Shown piece by piece: positions 23,904 to 32,859 of a DNA stretch of 64,000 nt; position 1 is the stretch's first letter, and every line of letters begins with the position of its first letter. This stretch comes from Curtobacterium sp. ER1/6 (GTDB taxonomy: Bacteria > Actinomycetota > Actinomycetes > Actinomycetales > Microbacteriaceae), in assembly GCF_001742745.1 (NCBI RefSeq), contig NZ_MJAK01000004.1, forward strand, positions 186,001 through 250,000, given 5' to 3'. The translations under genes and the position numbers were made by a program. Below the pieces are notes generated by a model, which was not told the origin of the DNA, did no database searches, and saw only the letters and a list, made by a program, of their open reading frames with translations.

Positions 23904-25193
23904 ATGGCCGTCGAGCCGTTCGACACCGTCGACCTCATCCGCACGAAGCGTTCCGGCGACGCGCTGAGCACGCCCGAGATCGACTGGCTGGTCGACGCCT
24001 ACACGCGCGGCTACGTCGAGGACCCGCAGATGGCGGCCCTCGCGATGGCGATCTTCCTCAACGGCATGGAGCGCCGGGAGATCAAGGACCTCACGCTGGC
24101 GATGATCGCGTCGGGGGAGCGGATGTCGTTCGGCTCGCTCGGCAAGACGACCGTGGACAAGCACTCCACCGGCGGCGTCGGCGACAAGATCACGCTGCCG
24201 CTGGCGCCCCTCGTGGCGTCGTTCGGCGTCGCGGTGCCGCAGCTCTCCGGGCGGGGGCTCGGGCACACCGGTGGCACGCTCGACAAGCTCGAGTCGGTCC
24301 CCGGCTGGCAGGCGGCGATCTCGAACGACCGCATGATGGACGTGCTCCGCGACGTCGGCGCGGTCATCTGCGCGGCGGGCTCCGGTCTGGCTCCCGCCGA
24401 CAAGAAGCTCTACGCGCTCCGCGACACCACCGGCACCGTCGAGTGCATCCCGCTCATCGCGTCGAGCATCATGTCGAAGAAGATCGCGGAGGGCACGGGC
24501 GCGCTCGTGCTCGACGTGAAGTTCGGCTCCGGCGCGTTCATGCCGACGTACGAGGCATCGCGGGAGCTCGCGCAGACCATGGTCGACCTCGGGAACGACG
24601 CCGGGGTCGCGACCTCGGCGCTGCTGACCGACATGGAGGTCCCGCTCGGGCTGACGATCGGCAACGCGCTCGAGGTGCGCGAGTCGGTGTCGGTCCTCGA
24701 AGGCGGTGGTCCGGCCGACGTCGTCGAGCTGACGGTCGCGCTGGCCACCGAGATGCTCACGCTCGCCGGGCTGCCGGACGCCGACCCGGCGGCCGCACTC
24801 GCCGACGGCCGTGCGATGGACACCTGGCGGCGGATGATCGAGGCGCAGGGCGGCGACGCCTCCGCCGCGCTCCCGGTCGCCCGCGAGCAGCACGTCGTCA
24901 CCGCGACGGAGTCCGGGGTGCTCGTGCAGCAGGACGCCCTGCCGTTCGGCATCGCCGCGTGGCGACTGGGCGCCGGTCGGGCCCGGGCGCAGGACCCCGT
25001 GCAGGCGGGGGCGGGCATCGAGCTGCACGTCAAGCCGGGCGACACCGTCACCGCCGGGCAGCCGCTCTGGACGCTGCACACCGACGAGGCCGACCGCTTC
25101 GACCGCGCGCTCGCATCGCTCGAGGGTGCGTGGGCGATCGGGACGTCGGCCGAGCCCCGAGGACCGATCGTGCGCGAGCGCATCGCGTCCTGA
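23904..25193 (+). CDS. deoA: Thymidine phosphorylase
   Basis: A 429-residue enzyme that splits thymidine or uridine and phosphate into base and (deoxy)ribose-1-phosphate. It has the family signature SGRGLGHTGGTLDKLES and the phosphate-binding KHSTGGVGDK. The C-terminal domain (GAGIELHVKPGDTVTAGQPL) is the alpha/beta PYNP lobe. It is four bases after cdd. A strong terminator follows. Confidence 0.95.
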   Translation: MAVEPFDTVDLIRTKRSGDALSTPEIDWLVDAYTRGYVEDPQMAALAMAIFLNGMERREIKDLTLAMIASGERMSFGSLGKTTVDKHSTGGVGDKITLPLAPLVASFGVAVPQLSGRGLGHTGGTLDKLESVPGWQAAISNDRMMDVLRDVGAVICAAGSGLAPADKKLYALRDTTGTVECIPLIASSIMSKKIAEGTGALVLDVKFGSGAFMPTYEASRELAQTMVDLGNDAGVATSALLTDMEVPLGLTIGNALEVRESVSVLEGGGPADVVELTVALATEMLTLAGLPDADPAAALADGRAMDTWRRMIEAQGGDASAALPVAREQHVVTATESGVLVQQDALPFGIAAWRLGAGRARAQDPVQAGAGIELHVKPGDTVTAGQPLWTLHTDEADRFDRALASLEGAWAIGTSAEPRGPIVRERIAS

Positions 25194-25201
25194 CCACGTC
25201 C

Positions 25202-25233
25202 GGAGGCTTCCCGCACCGCTGTGGGAAGCCTCC
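25202..25233 (+). terminator. Terminator after deoA
   Basis: An 11-bp perfect stem (GGAGGCTTCCC / GGGAAGCCTCC), extended inside by three weaker pairs around a CCGC loop. It closes the transport-cdd-deoA transcript. Confidence 0.8.
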
Positions 25234-25289
25234 AGTGCGTGTCGGCCGCTGTTGTCCACAGGTACCTGCACGGAGTCGGTGACCACCGA

Positions 25290-25295
25290 TAGCCT
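25290..25295 (+). promoter_or_regulatory. Leaderless -10 hexamer of add
   Basis: TAGCCT is followed by seven bases and the ATG at 25303, with no Shine-Dalgarno sequence. The position after a terminator supports a separate transcription unit. Confidence 0.55.
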
Positions 25296-25302
25296 GGACC
25301 GC

Positions 25303-26415
25303 ATGAGCGCCGACGCCCCGACCCACCGCCTGCCCGACGCCGGGGCGGTCATCGACGACCTGCCGAAGGTCTCGCTGCACGACCACCTCGACGGCGGCCT
25401 CCGGCCCGCGACGATCGTGGAGCTCGCCGCAGAGGCCGGCATCGACCTGCCGACCACGGACCCCGAGGCACTCGGGCAGTGGTTCGCCGACCAGGCGGAC
25501 TCGGGTTCGCTCGTCGAGTACCTGAAGACGTTCGACGTCACCACCTCGGTGATGCAGACCGCCCCGCAGCTGCACCGCGTCGCGAAGGAGTTCGTCGAGG
25601 ACCTCGTCGCCGACGGCGTCGTGTACGGCGAGATCCGCTGGGCGCCCGAGCAGCACCTGCGCGGTGGACTGACCCTCGACGAGACGGTGGAAGCCGTGCA
25701 GGCCGGCATCGCCGAGGCCGTCGACGCGGCCGGCGGCTCGATCCGCATCGGGCAGCTCGTCACCGCGATGCGGCACGCCGACCGGTCCCTCGAGATCGCC
25801 GAGCTCGCCGTCCGCCACCGCGACCGCGGCGTCGTCGGCTTCGACATCGCGGGGGCCGAGGCCGGCTTCCCGCCTGCGAACCACCGGGCCGCCTTCGACT
25901 ACCTGGCGTCCGAGCTCTTCCCGACGACCGTCCACGCCGGCGAGGCCGACGGCCTGGCCTCGATCCGCTCGGCACTCGTCGACGGCCGGGCGCTCCGCCT
26001 CGGCCACGGCGTGCGGATCTTCGAGGACGTCACGCTGTCCGACGCCGGGGACGGGTCGACCCTCGCCGCCCTCGGCGAGGTCGCCTCGTGGGTGCGCGAC
26101 CGGGAGATCCCGCTCGAGGTCGCGCCGTCCTCGAACCTGCAGACCGGCGCGATCGCGGCGTGGGGCGACGACCTCGCCGACCACCCGTTCGACGTGCTGT
26201 ACCAGCTCGGCTTCCGCGTCACGGTGAACACCGACAACCGCCTGATGAGCCGGACGTCGCTCTCCCGCGAACTCGCCCTGCTCGCCGGCACCTTCGGGTA
26301 CGACCTCGACGACCTCGCAGCGTTCCAGATCAACGCCGCACTCGGCTCGTTCCTGCCGCTCGAGGACCGCGAGGAGATCATCGCGACCATCACGGCCGGG
26401 CACCAGGAGGCGTAG
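25303..26415 (+). CDS. add: Adenosine deaminase
   Basis: A 370-residue zinc enzyme that turns adenosine or deoxyadenosine into inosine or deoxyinosine. Zinc ligands are in LPKVSLHDHLDGGLRP (His26, His28). TVHAGEADGLASI carries the catalytic His/Glu region, and SSNLQTGAI with NTDNRLMSRT the C-terminal Asp ligand. Inosine would be passed to the purine nucleoside phosphorylase at 27204. It shares its transcript with the two PTS genes, which follow after 4 nt. Confidence 0.94.
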   Translation: MSADAPTHRLPDAGAVIDDLPKVSLHDHLDGGLRPATIVELAAEAGIDLPTTDPEALGQWFADQADSGSLVEYLKTFDVTTSVMQTAPQLHRVAKEFVEDLVADGVVYGEIRWAPEQHLRGGLTLDETVEAVQAGIAEAVDAAGGSIRIGQLVTAMRHADRSLEIAELAVRHRDRGVVGFDIAGAEAGFPPANHRAAFDYLASELFPTTVHAGEADGLASIRSALVDGRALRLGHGVRIFEDVTLSDAGDGSTLAALGEVASWVRDREIPLEVAPSSNLQTGAIAAWGDDLADHPFDVLYQLGFRVTVNTDNRLMSRTSLSRELALLAGTFGYDLDDLAAFQINAALGSFLPLEDREEIIATITAGHQEA

Positions 26416-26419
26416 TCCG

Positions 26420-26866
26420 ATGTCCCTCCCGCCGCTGCCGGACGACGCGGTCGTGCTCGGGGCCGACGCCTCCTCGTGGCGCGAGGCGCTCGGGCTCGTC
26501 GGTGCGGCACTCGTGCGCTCCGGGGCCGCGACGCCGCCGTACACGGACGCCATGGTCGAGCTCGTCGAGGAGCACGGCCCGTACATCGTGATCTCGCCCG
26601 GGCTGGCCTTCGCGCACGCCCGGCCGGGGCCCGCGGTGCTGCGGGACGGCCTGGCGGTCGTGACCCTGCGCGGACCGGTGTCGTTCGGGCACCCGCACAA
26701 CGACCCCGTGTCGGTCGTGCTGGGGCTGGCGGTGGCGGAGGTCGGCACGCACCTCGAGTCGATCGGCGCGATCGCGAACACGTTCAACGACGACACCGTC
26801 ACCGGGCGCCTCGCAGCGGCGTCCTCGGCGGACGAGGTCCGGACGATCCTGGGGGCACCGGCGTGA
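26420..26866 (+). CDS. PTS EIIA component (mannitol/ascorbate type)
   Basis: A 148-residue cytosolic protein of the PTS_EIIA_2 family. The phosphorylated His lies in IVISPGLAFAHARPGP, followed by VSFGHPHNDPVSVVLGLAV. It would take phosphate from HPr and pass it to an EIIB. The stop overlaps the EIIB start. No EIIC permease gene is in the window, so the transported or regulated sugar is unknown. Confidence 0.85.
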   Translation: MSLPPLPDDAVVLGADASSWREALGLVGAALVRSGAATPPYTDAMVELVEEHGPYIVISPGLAFAHARPGPAVLRDGLAVVTLRGPVSFGHPHNDPVSVVLGLAVAEVGTHLESIGAIANTFNDDTVTGRLAAASSADEVRTILGAPA

Positions 26867-27141
26867 AGATCGTGACCATCTGCGGCGCGGGTATCGGCTC
26901 GAGCGGCATCCTCAAGGTGAACGCCGAGAAGGCCCTCGGTGCGCTCGGGCTGTCGGCGTCGGTCGTCGCGGCGGACGTGGGGTCCGTGCGCGCCGTCGCC
27001 GAGGACGCGAACGTGATCCTCACGAGCGCGGAGTTCGTCGAGGCGATCGGGGACACCTACGCCGAGGTCATCGTGATCCGGAACCACTTCGACCAGGGCG
27101 AGATCACCGCGGCCGTGGACCGGGCGCTCGGGGAACACTGA
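26863..27141 (+). CDS. PTS EIIB component (ascorbate/lactose type)
   Basis: A 92-residue protein starting at GTG that overlaps the EIIA stop (GTGA). The phosphocysteine loop is VTICGAGIGSSGIL (Cys7). The pattern matches the small EIIB proteins of UlaB type. Expected function is to receive phosphate from EIIA and phosphorylate a sugar bound by EIIC, but EIIC is absent nearby. Its place between adenosine deaminase and purine nucleoside phosphorylase hints at a ribose-related or regulatory role. Confidence 0.8.
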   Translation: MKIVTICGAGIGSSGILKVNAEKALGALGLSASVVAADVGSVRAVAEDANVILTSAEFVEAIGDTYAEVIVIRNHFDQGEITAAVDRALGEH

Positions 27142-27191
27142 CGGCTGTCCACAGGGCCGCGTGGTCGGCTCTCCGCTCGACGCTCGCGCCC

Positions 27192-27197
27192 TAGGAT
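27192..27197 (+). promoter_or_regulatory. Leaderless -10 hexamer of the phosphorylase gene
   Basis: TAGGAT is followed by six bases (CGGGGC) and the ATG at 27204. There is no Shine-Dalgarno sequence. Confidence 0.6.
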
Positions 27198-27203
27198 CGG
27201 GGC

Positions 27204-28031
27204 ATGAGCACGGAGAACCCGCTGAACGACCCCGCCGCCGACCCGTTCGAGGTCGCCCGCGACGCCGCCGCCGTCATCGCCGACCGGTCCGGCATCGAGC
27301 GGCACGACATCGCCCTCACCCTCGGGTCCGGGTGGGGCAAGGCTGCCGACATCATCGGCGAGACCGTGTCCGAGATCCCCGCGGCCGAGGTCCCCGGCTT
27401 CAGCGCCTCCGCCGTGCCCGGGCACTCCGGCACGGTGCGCTCGATCCGCCTCGAGGACGGCCGTCACGCGCTCGTCATCGGTGCCCGCACTCACTACTAC
27501 GAGAACCACGGCGTCCGCCGCGTCGTGCACAGCGTCCGCACCGCCGCCGCCACGGGGGCGTCGATCATGGTGCTGACGAACGGGGCCGGCGGCATCAAGG
27601 AGACCTGGACGCCCGGCACCCCGGTGCTCATCAGCGACCACATCAACCTCACCGCGGACAGCCCGCTCGAGGGCGCCACGTTCGTCGACCTGACCGACCT
27701 GTACTCGTCGCGGCTGCGCGAGGTCGCGCGGTCGATCGACCCGAGCCTCGACGAGGGCGTCTACACGCAGTTCCGCGGCCCCCACTACGAGACCCCGGCC
27801 GAGGTCCAGATGGCGAAGGCCATCGGCGGGCACATCGTCGGCATGTCGACCGCGCTCGAGGCCATCGCCGCCCGCCAGGCCGGGATGGAGGTCCTCGGCT
27901 TCTCCCTCATCACGAACCTCGCCGCGGGCATCCAGAAGACGCCGCTGTCGCACACCGAGGTCCTCGAGGCCGGCAAGCAGGCCGAGCCGGTCATCGCCGA
28001 CCTCCTCGCCCGCGTGGTGGCGGCGCTGTGA
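27204..28031 (+). CDS. Purine nucleoside phosphorylase
   Basis: A 275-residue enzyme of the trimeric PNP class that cleaves inosine or guanosine with phosphate to the base and ribose-1-phosphate. Motifs are TLGSGWGKAAD (phosphate loop), VPGHSGTVRS, ARTHYYE, TNGAGGI and the substrate loop GPHYETPAEVQM. It shares an overlapping GTGA junction with the mutase gene, giving a two-gene unit that converts the released pentose phosphate. Confidence 0.94.
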   Translation: MSTENPLNDPAADPFEVARDAAAVIADRSGIERHDIALTLGSGWGKAADIIGETVSEIPAAEVPGFSASAVPGHSGTVRSIRLEDGRHALVIGARTHYYENHGVRRVVHSVRTAAATGASIMVLTNGAGGIKETWTPGTPVLISDHINLTADSPLEGATFVDLTDLYSSRLREVARSIDPSLDEGVYTQFRGPHYETPAEVQMAKAIGGHIVGMSTALEAIAARQAGMEVLGFSLITNLAAGIQKTPLSHTEVLEAGKQAEPVIADLLARVVAAL

Positions 28032-29758
28032 CCCGGTACGACGGCCCCTCCGACGGCGCCATCGCGGACGGTGACCTCGGCGAGGGTGCCGAACCCCTCG
28101 ACGGTCTGGAGGCGCTCCTCGCCACCGCCAGGTCGTGGTCGTCCCAGGACCCGGACGACGAGACCCGCGCCGAGCTCGACGCGCTCGTCGCGTCCGCCGC
28201 GTCCGGGGACGCCGCAGCGGCGGACTCCCTGCGCGAGCGCTTCTCCGGCCGCCTGACCTTCGGTACCGCGGGTCTCCGCGCCGAGCTCGGAGCCGGGCCG
28301 CAGCGGATGAACCGCGTCGTCGTGACGCAGGCCGCCGCCGGCCTGGCGCGCTTCCTGATCGACACCGGGCGCGACCGGAGCGTCGTGATCGGGTACGACG
28401 GCCGCGTGAACTCCGACGTGTTCGCCCGCGACTCCGCCGAGGTGATGCGCGGCCTCGGGCTCGAGGTCACGCTGCTGCCGTCGGCGCTGCCCACACCGGT
28501 GCTCGCGTTCGCCGTCCGGCACCTCGGGGTCGGCGCGGGCGTGATGGTCACCGCCAGCCACAACCCGCCGCGGGACAACGGCTACAAGGTGTACCTCGGC
28601 GGTGAGGACGACGGTTCCCAGATCGTGCCGCCGGTCGACGGCGAGATCGCCGCGGCGATCGACGCCGTCGCCGCCGGTGACGTGCGCGAGCTCGCCCGGG
28701 CTACCGACTACACGGTGGCGGGCGACGCCCTGGTGCAGGCCTACGTCGCCGCGACCGCCGCGACGGTGCCGGCCCCGAGCCTCCCGGTCGACGCCCAGCC
28801 GACGGTCGTCTACACGGCGATGCACGGTGTCGGGTGGGAGACCGCCCGCGCGGTGTTCGCGGCGGCGGGCTTCGCCGAGCCGGCCGTCGTGCCGGAGCAG
28901 ATCGAGCCGGACGGGGCGTTCCCGACGGTGTCGTTCCCGAACCCGGAGGAGCCGGGCGCGATGGACCTGGCCATCGCCCGGGGCGTCGCCGTCGGTGCCG
29001 ACCTGGTCATCGCCAACGACCCCGATGCCGACCGTCTCGCGCTCGCGATCCCGGACGGCTCCGGATCGTTCCGACGGCTGTCCGGCAACGAGGTGGGCTG
29101 GCTGCTCGGGTGGCGCGCGGCCGCCCGCGCCGAGGAGGCCGGCACCGGCGGGACCCTGGCCGCGTCGATCGTCTCCTCGCCGGCGCTCGCCCGCGTCGCC
29201 GAGCACCACGGCCTGGCCTACCGGGACACCCTGACCGGCTTCAAGTGGGTGTCGCGCGTCCCCGACCTGGTCTTCGGCTACGAGGAGGCGCTCGGCTACC
29301 TGGTCGACCCCGCGGTCGTCCGCGACAAGGACGGGATCTCGGCTGCGCTCGCGCTGCTCGACCTCGCCGTGTCGCTCGCCGCCGCGGGGAAGACCATCGC
29401 CGACGAGCTCGACGCGTTCGCGGTGCGGTTCGGGGCGTTCGCGTCCGGGCAGGTCGCCACGCGTGTCGACGACCTGTCGCGGATCGGCGAGGTCATGGCG
29501 GCCCTGCGCGCGTCCGCGCCGACGACGCTCGGTGGCCGGACGGTGTCGCAGGTGACCGACTACGCCGACGGCGTCGAGGGCTTCCCGCCCTCCGACATCC
29601 TGCGCTACGACCTCGACGGCGGTGCGCGGGTCATCGTGCGCCCGAGCGGGACCGAGCCCAAGGTGAAGGTCTACATCGACACCGTGGCGCAGTCGCCGGC
29701 CGAGGCGCAGGCGCTCGTCGACGCCCTCGCCGCCGACGTCCGCCCGCTGGTGTCCTAG
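28028..29758 (+). CDS. Phospho-sugar mutase (phosphopentomutase / phosphomannomutase type)
   Basis: A 576-residue alpha-D-phosphohexomutase-family enzyme. The catalytic phosphoserine lies in VTASHNPPRDNGYK, the metal-binding loop is NDPDADRLALAI, the sugar-binding loop includes GFKWVSRVPDLVFGYEEALG, and the phosphate-binding loop is RPSGTEPKVKVYID. The length suits the PGM2-like/phosphopentomutase subgroup. Next to purine nucleoside phosphorylase it probably converts ribose-1-phosphate to ribose-5-phosphate. Start is GTG in the overlap with the upstream gene. Mannose or glucose phosphates remain alternative substrates. Confidence 0.85.
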   Translation: MTRYDGPSDGAIADGDLGEGAEPLDGLEALLATARSWSSQDPDDETRAELDALVASAASGDAAAADSLRERFSGRLTFGTAGLRAELGAGPQRMNRVVVTQAAAGLARFLIDTGRDRSVVIGYDGRVNSDVFARDSAEVMRGLGLEVTLLPSALPTPVLAFAVRHLGVGAGVMVTASHNPPRDNGYKVYLGGEDDGSQIVPPVDGEIAAAIDAVAAGDVRELARATDYTVAGDALVQAYVAATAATVPAPSLPVDAQPTVVYTAMHGVGWETARAVFAAAGFAEPAVVPEQIEPDGAFPTVSFPNPEEPGAMDLAIARGVAVGADLVIANDPDADRLALAIPDGSGSFRRLSGNEVGWLLGWRAAARAEEAGTGGTLAASIVSSPALARVAEHHGLAYRDTLTGFKWVSRVPDLVFGYEEALGYLVDPAVVRDKDGISAALALLDLAVSLAAAGKTIADELDAFAVRFGAFASGQVATRVDDLSRIGEVMAALRASAPTTLGGRTVSQVTDYADGVEGFPPSDILRYDLDGGARVIVRPSGTEPKVKVYIDTVAQSPAEAQALVDALAADVRPLVS

Positions 29759-29825
29759 CCCGCCGGCGCCGCCGCCGCGCGCCGCCGCCGCCGCGCGCCG
29801 CGCGCCGCCGCCGCCACCGCGCTGT

Positions 29826-29888
29826 CGAACCACGGATCCGACATCGAACCACGCCCTGCGCCTGGTTCGATGTCGGATTCGTGGTTCG
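29826..29888. repeat. 63-bp hairpin repeat, copy 1
   Basis: Arms of 26 bases flank an 11-base spacer. The left arm begins CGAACCACG and ends CGAACCA; the right arm is its inverse with one G-T mismatch. Copies with the same 26-11-26 build and conserved arm ends are at 30925 and 63628. The preceding 60 bases are a GCC-rich low-complexity run. Confidence 0.85.
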
Positions 29889-29982
29889 TCACTCGTCGTC
29901 ACGGCGCTGTGGAACGGGGGCGTCCTCCACGCCGCGGCCGTCGAGCACGGTCGGGGAGCCCGACGATCGGCATCCTGACGAG

Positions 29983-30918
29983 ATGACCGTTCCGAACGTC
30001 GTCCGAGAGCACCCGGACCCAGCCGCGGCACGCCGCCAGCAGCGCATGGTCGAGCGTGGGGCGCTGGTCGTGATCGGCTACGGGGCGTTCGCCGTCCAGG
30101 CCGAGTGGGACGTGGCGACCGAGTGGGAGCGACACATCGCTCGGACGAGGGCAGCGCACGAGCGAGCACCCGGAACCGCGGTGTCCCACGCATCCGCGGT
30201 CGTGCTCCACCGCCTGCCGTGGATCCTGCCCGTGCCCGACCGGGTGACGCTGACCGATCCCCGCCGGACGACGACGCAGCGGACCCGGCACGTCGACAAG
30301 GTGCCGGGTGCCGGCCGTCGGGTGCGCACCGCGGTCGTCGACGGACTGGTCGTCACCGACGTCCCCGAGACGGCGATCGACGTCCTCCTGCGGTACGACC
30401 GTGGCCGTGGGCTGGCGGTCGCGGACGCGGGCGTCCGTCGGGGCGTGGAGCAGTCGGACCTCCAGGAGATGCTCACGCAACGGCTCCCGGTCCGCGCGCA
30501 CCGACGTGCTCGACAGGTGCTCGGGCTCGCGTCCGGGCTGTCCGAGTCGGCGGGGGAGAGCGTCACGCACCTGGTCATGCACGACGTCGGCTGCCCACCG
30601 CCCGTCCAGCAGCAGGTGTTCCAGGACGCTTCGGGTCTGATCGGCCGGGTCGACTTCTGGCTGCCTGACCAGGGCCTCGTCGTCGAGTTCGACGGGCTCG
30701 CGAAGTACCGCGATCCCGGCCTGCGCGACGGGCGTTCCGCGGACGAGATCGTCATCGCGGAGAAGCTCCGCGAGGACCGCCTCCGAGCGCTCCCGGAGGT
30801 GCGCGGCGTCATCCGCCCGGTCTGGCATGACGTCGTCCCGGGAGGACGCTTCCCCGCGATGCTGGCCGATGCCGGCGTCCCGGTGCGTCGTGGGCTCCGC
30901 GTGACGCCCGAGTGGTGA
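29983..30918 (+). CDS. PD-(D/E)XK nuclease-like protein (DUF559-like C-terminus)
   Basis: A 311-residue protein. The N-terminal two thirds (helical, with ETAIDVLLRYDRGRGLAVAD) resemble the AbiEi-type antitoxin-like proteins common in actinobacteria. The C-terminal part has Glu193 (SESAGESV), then GRVDFWLPDQGLVVEFDG with Asp223, Glu235 and Asp237, and Lys241, consistent with a PD-(D/E)XK endonuclease core of Vsr/DUF559 type. It may cut DNA, but its target is unknown. The gene stands alone between two copies of the 63-bp hairpin, which suggests it may be linked to the repeat. Family naming is from memory. Confidence 0.65.
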   Translation: MTVPNVVREHPDPAAARRQQRMVERGALVVIGYGAFAVQAEWDVATEWERHIARTRAAHERAPGTAVSHASAVVLHRLPWILPVPDRVTLTDPRRTTTQRTRHVDKVPGAGRRVRTAVVDGLVVTDVPETAIDVLLRYDRGRGLAVADAGVRRGVEQSDLQEMLTQRLPVRAHRRARQVLGLASGLSESAGESVTHLVMHDVGCPPPVQQQVFQDASGLIGRVDFWLPDQGLVVEFDGLAKYRDPGLRDGRSADEIVIAEKLREDRLRALPEVRGVIRPVWHDVVPGGRFPAMLADAGVPVRRGLRVTPEW

Positions 30919-30924
30919 GCGCGA

Positions 30925-30987
30925 CGAACCACGAAAGCGACCTCGAACCAGGGGTGGGCCGTGGTTCGACGTCGCTTTCGTGGTTCG
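30925..30987. repeat. 63-bp hairpin repeat, copy 2
   Basis: Same build as copy 1: 26-base arms (CGAACCACG at the left end, TGGTTCG at the inner right end) around 11 bases, with one mismatch. It begins 7 bases after the nuclease-like gene and stands before the converging accC gene, so it could also end transcription. Confidence 0.85.
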
Positions 30988-31001
30988 AAGCGGGGGTGCC
31001 C

Positions 31002-32780
31002 CTACGCGAGCTCGAGCAGCACGTGGCCGGACGAGACCGTCTGGCCGACGGGGGCGTTCAGCCCCGTGACGACGCCGTCGCGCGGGGCCTGCACGGGCTG
31101 CTCCATCTTCATGGCCTCGAGGACGACGAGCAGGTCACCCTTCACCACGGTGTCACCCTCGGCGACCGCCGTCTTCACGACCGTGGCCTGCATCGGGGAC
31201 GTCACGGAGCCGGACGACACCAGACCGCCCTTCACTCCGGACGACCGGCGCTTCGGGGGAGCGGACGGGCCCGCGGGACGACGGCCGGCGGCACCGGCGG
31301 CGCCACCGCCGACGATCGACGGCATGGTGACCTCGATGCGCTTGCCCTGGACCTCGACGACGACGCTCTCGCGTGCGACGGGAGCCGGGAGCTCCTCGGG
31401 GGAACCGCTCCAGGCGGGGATGTCGTTCTGGAAGTCGGTCTCGATCCACTGCGTGTACACGCTGAAGGGCGTCGCGTCGTCCGTGGCGAAGGCCGGGTCG
31501 GACACGACGGCGCGGTGGAAGGGCAGCACGGTCGGCAGGCCGGTGACCTCGAACTCGGCGAGCGCACGACGCGAGCGCTCCAGGGCCTCCTCGCGGGTGG
31601 CCCCGGTGACGATCAGCTTCGCGAGCATCGAGTCGAACGAGCCGGACACGACGTCGCCGGACACGACGCCCGAGTCGACGCGGACGCCGGGGCCGGACGG
31701 GGCGCTGAACGCATGGACGGGGCCGGGTGCCGGGAAGAAGTTGCGGCCCGGGTCCTCGCCGTTGATGCGGAACTCGAACGAGTGGCCGCGGGGGGCGGGG
31801 TCCTCGTAGTCGAGCGTGCCGCCCTCGGCGATGCGGAACTGTTCGCGGACCAGGTCGATCCCGGTGACCTCCTCGGACACGCAGTGCTCGACCTGCAGGC
31901 GGGTGTTCACCTCGAGGAACGACACGGTCCCGTCGGCGCCGATGAGGAACTCGCAGGTGCCGGCACCGACGTAGCCGACCTCGCGGAGGATCGCCTTCGA
32001 CGACTCGTACAGCCGCGTCTCCTGCTCGGACGTCAGGTACGGCGCCGGTGCCTCCTCGACGAGCTTCTGGTGCCGGCGCTGCAGCGAGCAGTCCCGCGTG
32101 GAGACGATGACGACGTTGCCGTGCTCGTCCGCCAGGCACTGCGTCTCGACGTGCCGCGGCTTGTCGAGGTACTTCTCGACGAAGCACTCGCCGCGACCGA
32201 AGGCGGCGATGGCCTCGCGGGTCGCCGACTCGAAGAGCTCCTCGACCGACTCGCGGGACCGCACGACCTTCAGCCCTCGACCGCCACCACCGAAGGCGGC
32301 CTTGATCGCGACGGGCAGCCCGACCTGGTCGACGAAGTCGAACACCTCGGACACGTCCTGCACGGGTTCGATGGTGCCGGGGGCCAGCGGCGCGCCGACC
32401 TTCTCGGCGACGTGCCGGGCGGAGACCTTGTCCCCGAGGCGCTCGATCGACTCCGGCGACGGGCCGATCCACGTGAGCCCGGCGTCGATGACGGCGCGCG
32501 CGAAGTCGGCGTTCTCGGCGAGGAACCCGTAGCCCGGGTGCACGGCGTCGGCGCCGGAGCGGCGGGCCACCGAGATGATCTTGTCGATGACGAGGTAGGT
32601 GTCGGCGCTCGTGGTGCCGTTCAGCGCGTAGGCCTCGTCCGCCAGGCGGGCGTGGAGCGCGTCACGGTCCTGGTCGGCGTAGACGGCGACCGATGCCTTG
32701 CCTGCGTCGCGGGCCGCGCGGATGATGCGGACGGCGATCTCGCCGCGGTTCGCGATGAGGACCTTGCTGATACGGGGCAT
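31002..32780 (-). CDS. accC: Biotin carboxylase with biotin carboxyl carrier domain
   Basis: A 592-residue alpha subunit of an actinobacterial acyl-CoA carboxylase (AccA3/AccC type). The N-terminal domain is [20 protein letters not shown]. The ATP-grasp region has [27 protein letters not shown] and [11 protein letters not shown]. The C-terminal biotinyl domain contains [12 protein letters not shown], whose Lys is biotinylated by BirA (encoded at 40759). It carboxylates biotin with bicarbonate and ATP; AccD and the epsilon subunit are encoded at 39088 and 38736. A TAGGCT hexamer lies eight bases before the ATG. Confidence 0.95.
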   Translation of the reverse strand: MPRISKVLIANRGEIAVRIIRAARDAGKASVAVYADQDRDALHARLADEAYALNGTTSADTYLVIDKIISVARRSGADAVHPGYGFLAENADFARAVIDAGLTWIGPSPESIERLGDKVSARHVAEKVGAPLAPGTIEPVQDVSEVFDFVDQVGLPVAIKAAFGGGGRGLKVVRSRESVEELFESATREAIAAFGRGECFVEKYLDKPRHVETQCLADEHGNVVIVSTRDCSLQRRHQKLVEEAPAPYLTSEQETRLYESSKAILREVGYVGAGTCEFLIGADGTVSFLEVNTRLQVEHCVSEEVTGIDLVREQFRIAEGGTLDYEDPAPRGHSFEFRINGEDPGRNFFPAPGPVHAFSAPSGPGVRVDSGVVSGDVVSGSFDSMLAKLIVTGATREEALERSRRALAEFEVTGLPTVLPFHRAVVSDPAFATDDATPFSVYTQWIETDFQNDIPAWSGSPEELPAPVARESVVVEVQGKRIEVTMPSIVGGGAAGAAGRRPAGPSAPPKRRSSGVKGGLVSSGSVTSPMQATVVKTAVAEGDTVVKGDLLVVLEAMKMEQPVQAPRDGVVTGLNAPVGQTVSSGHVLLELA

Positions 32781-32859
32781 GATGAGTCAGCCTATTCGTG
32801 CCACGGCAGCCGGAATTGACCGGCACGTACAAAGAACGACGTCGATCGAGTGTGGATGG

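Noticed and set aside
29759..29825. A GCC-rich stretch as a coding region
   Set aside because: It is a low-complexity run of GCC/GCG after a stop codon, without a start or ribosome-binding site.
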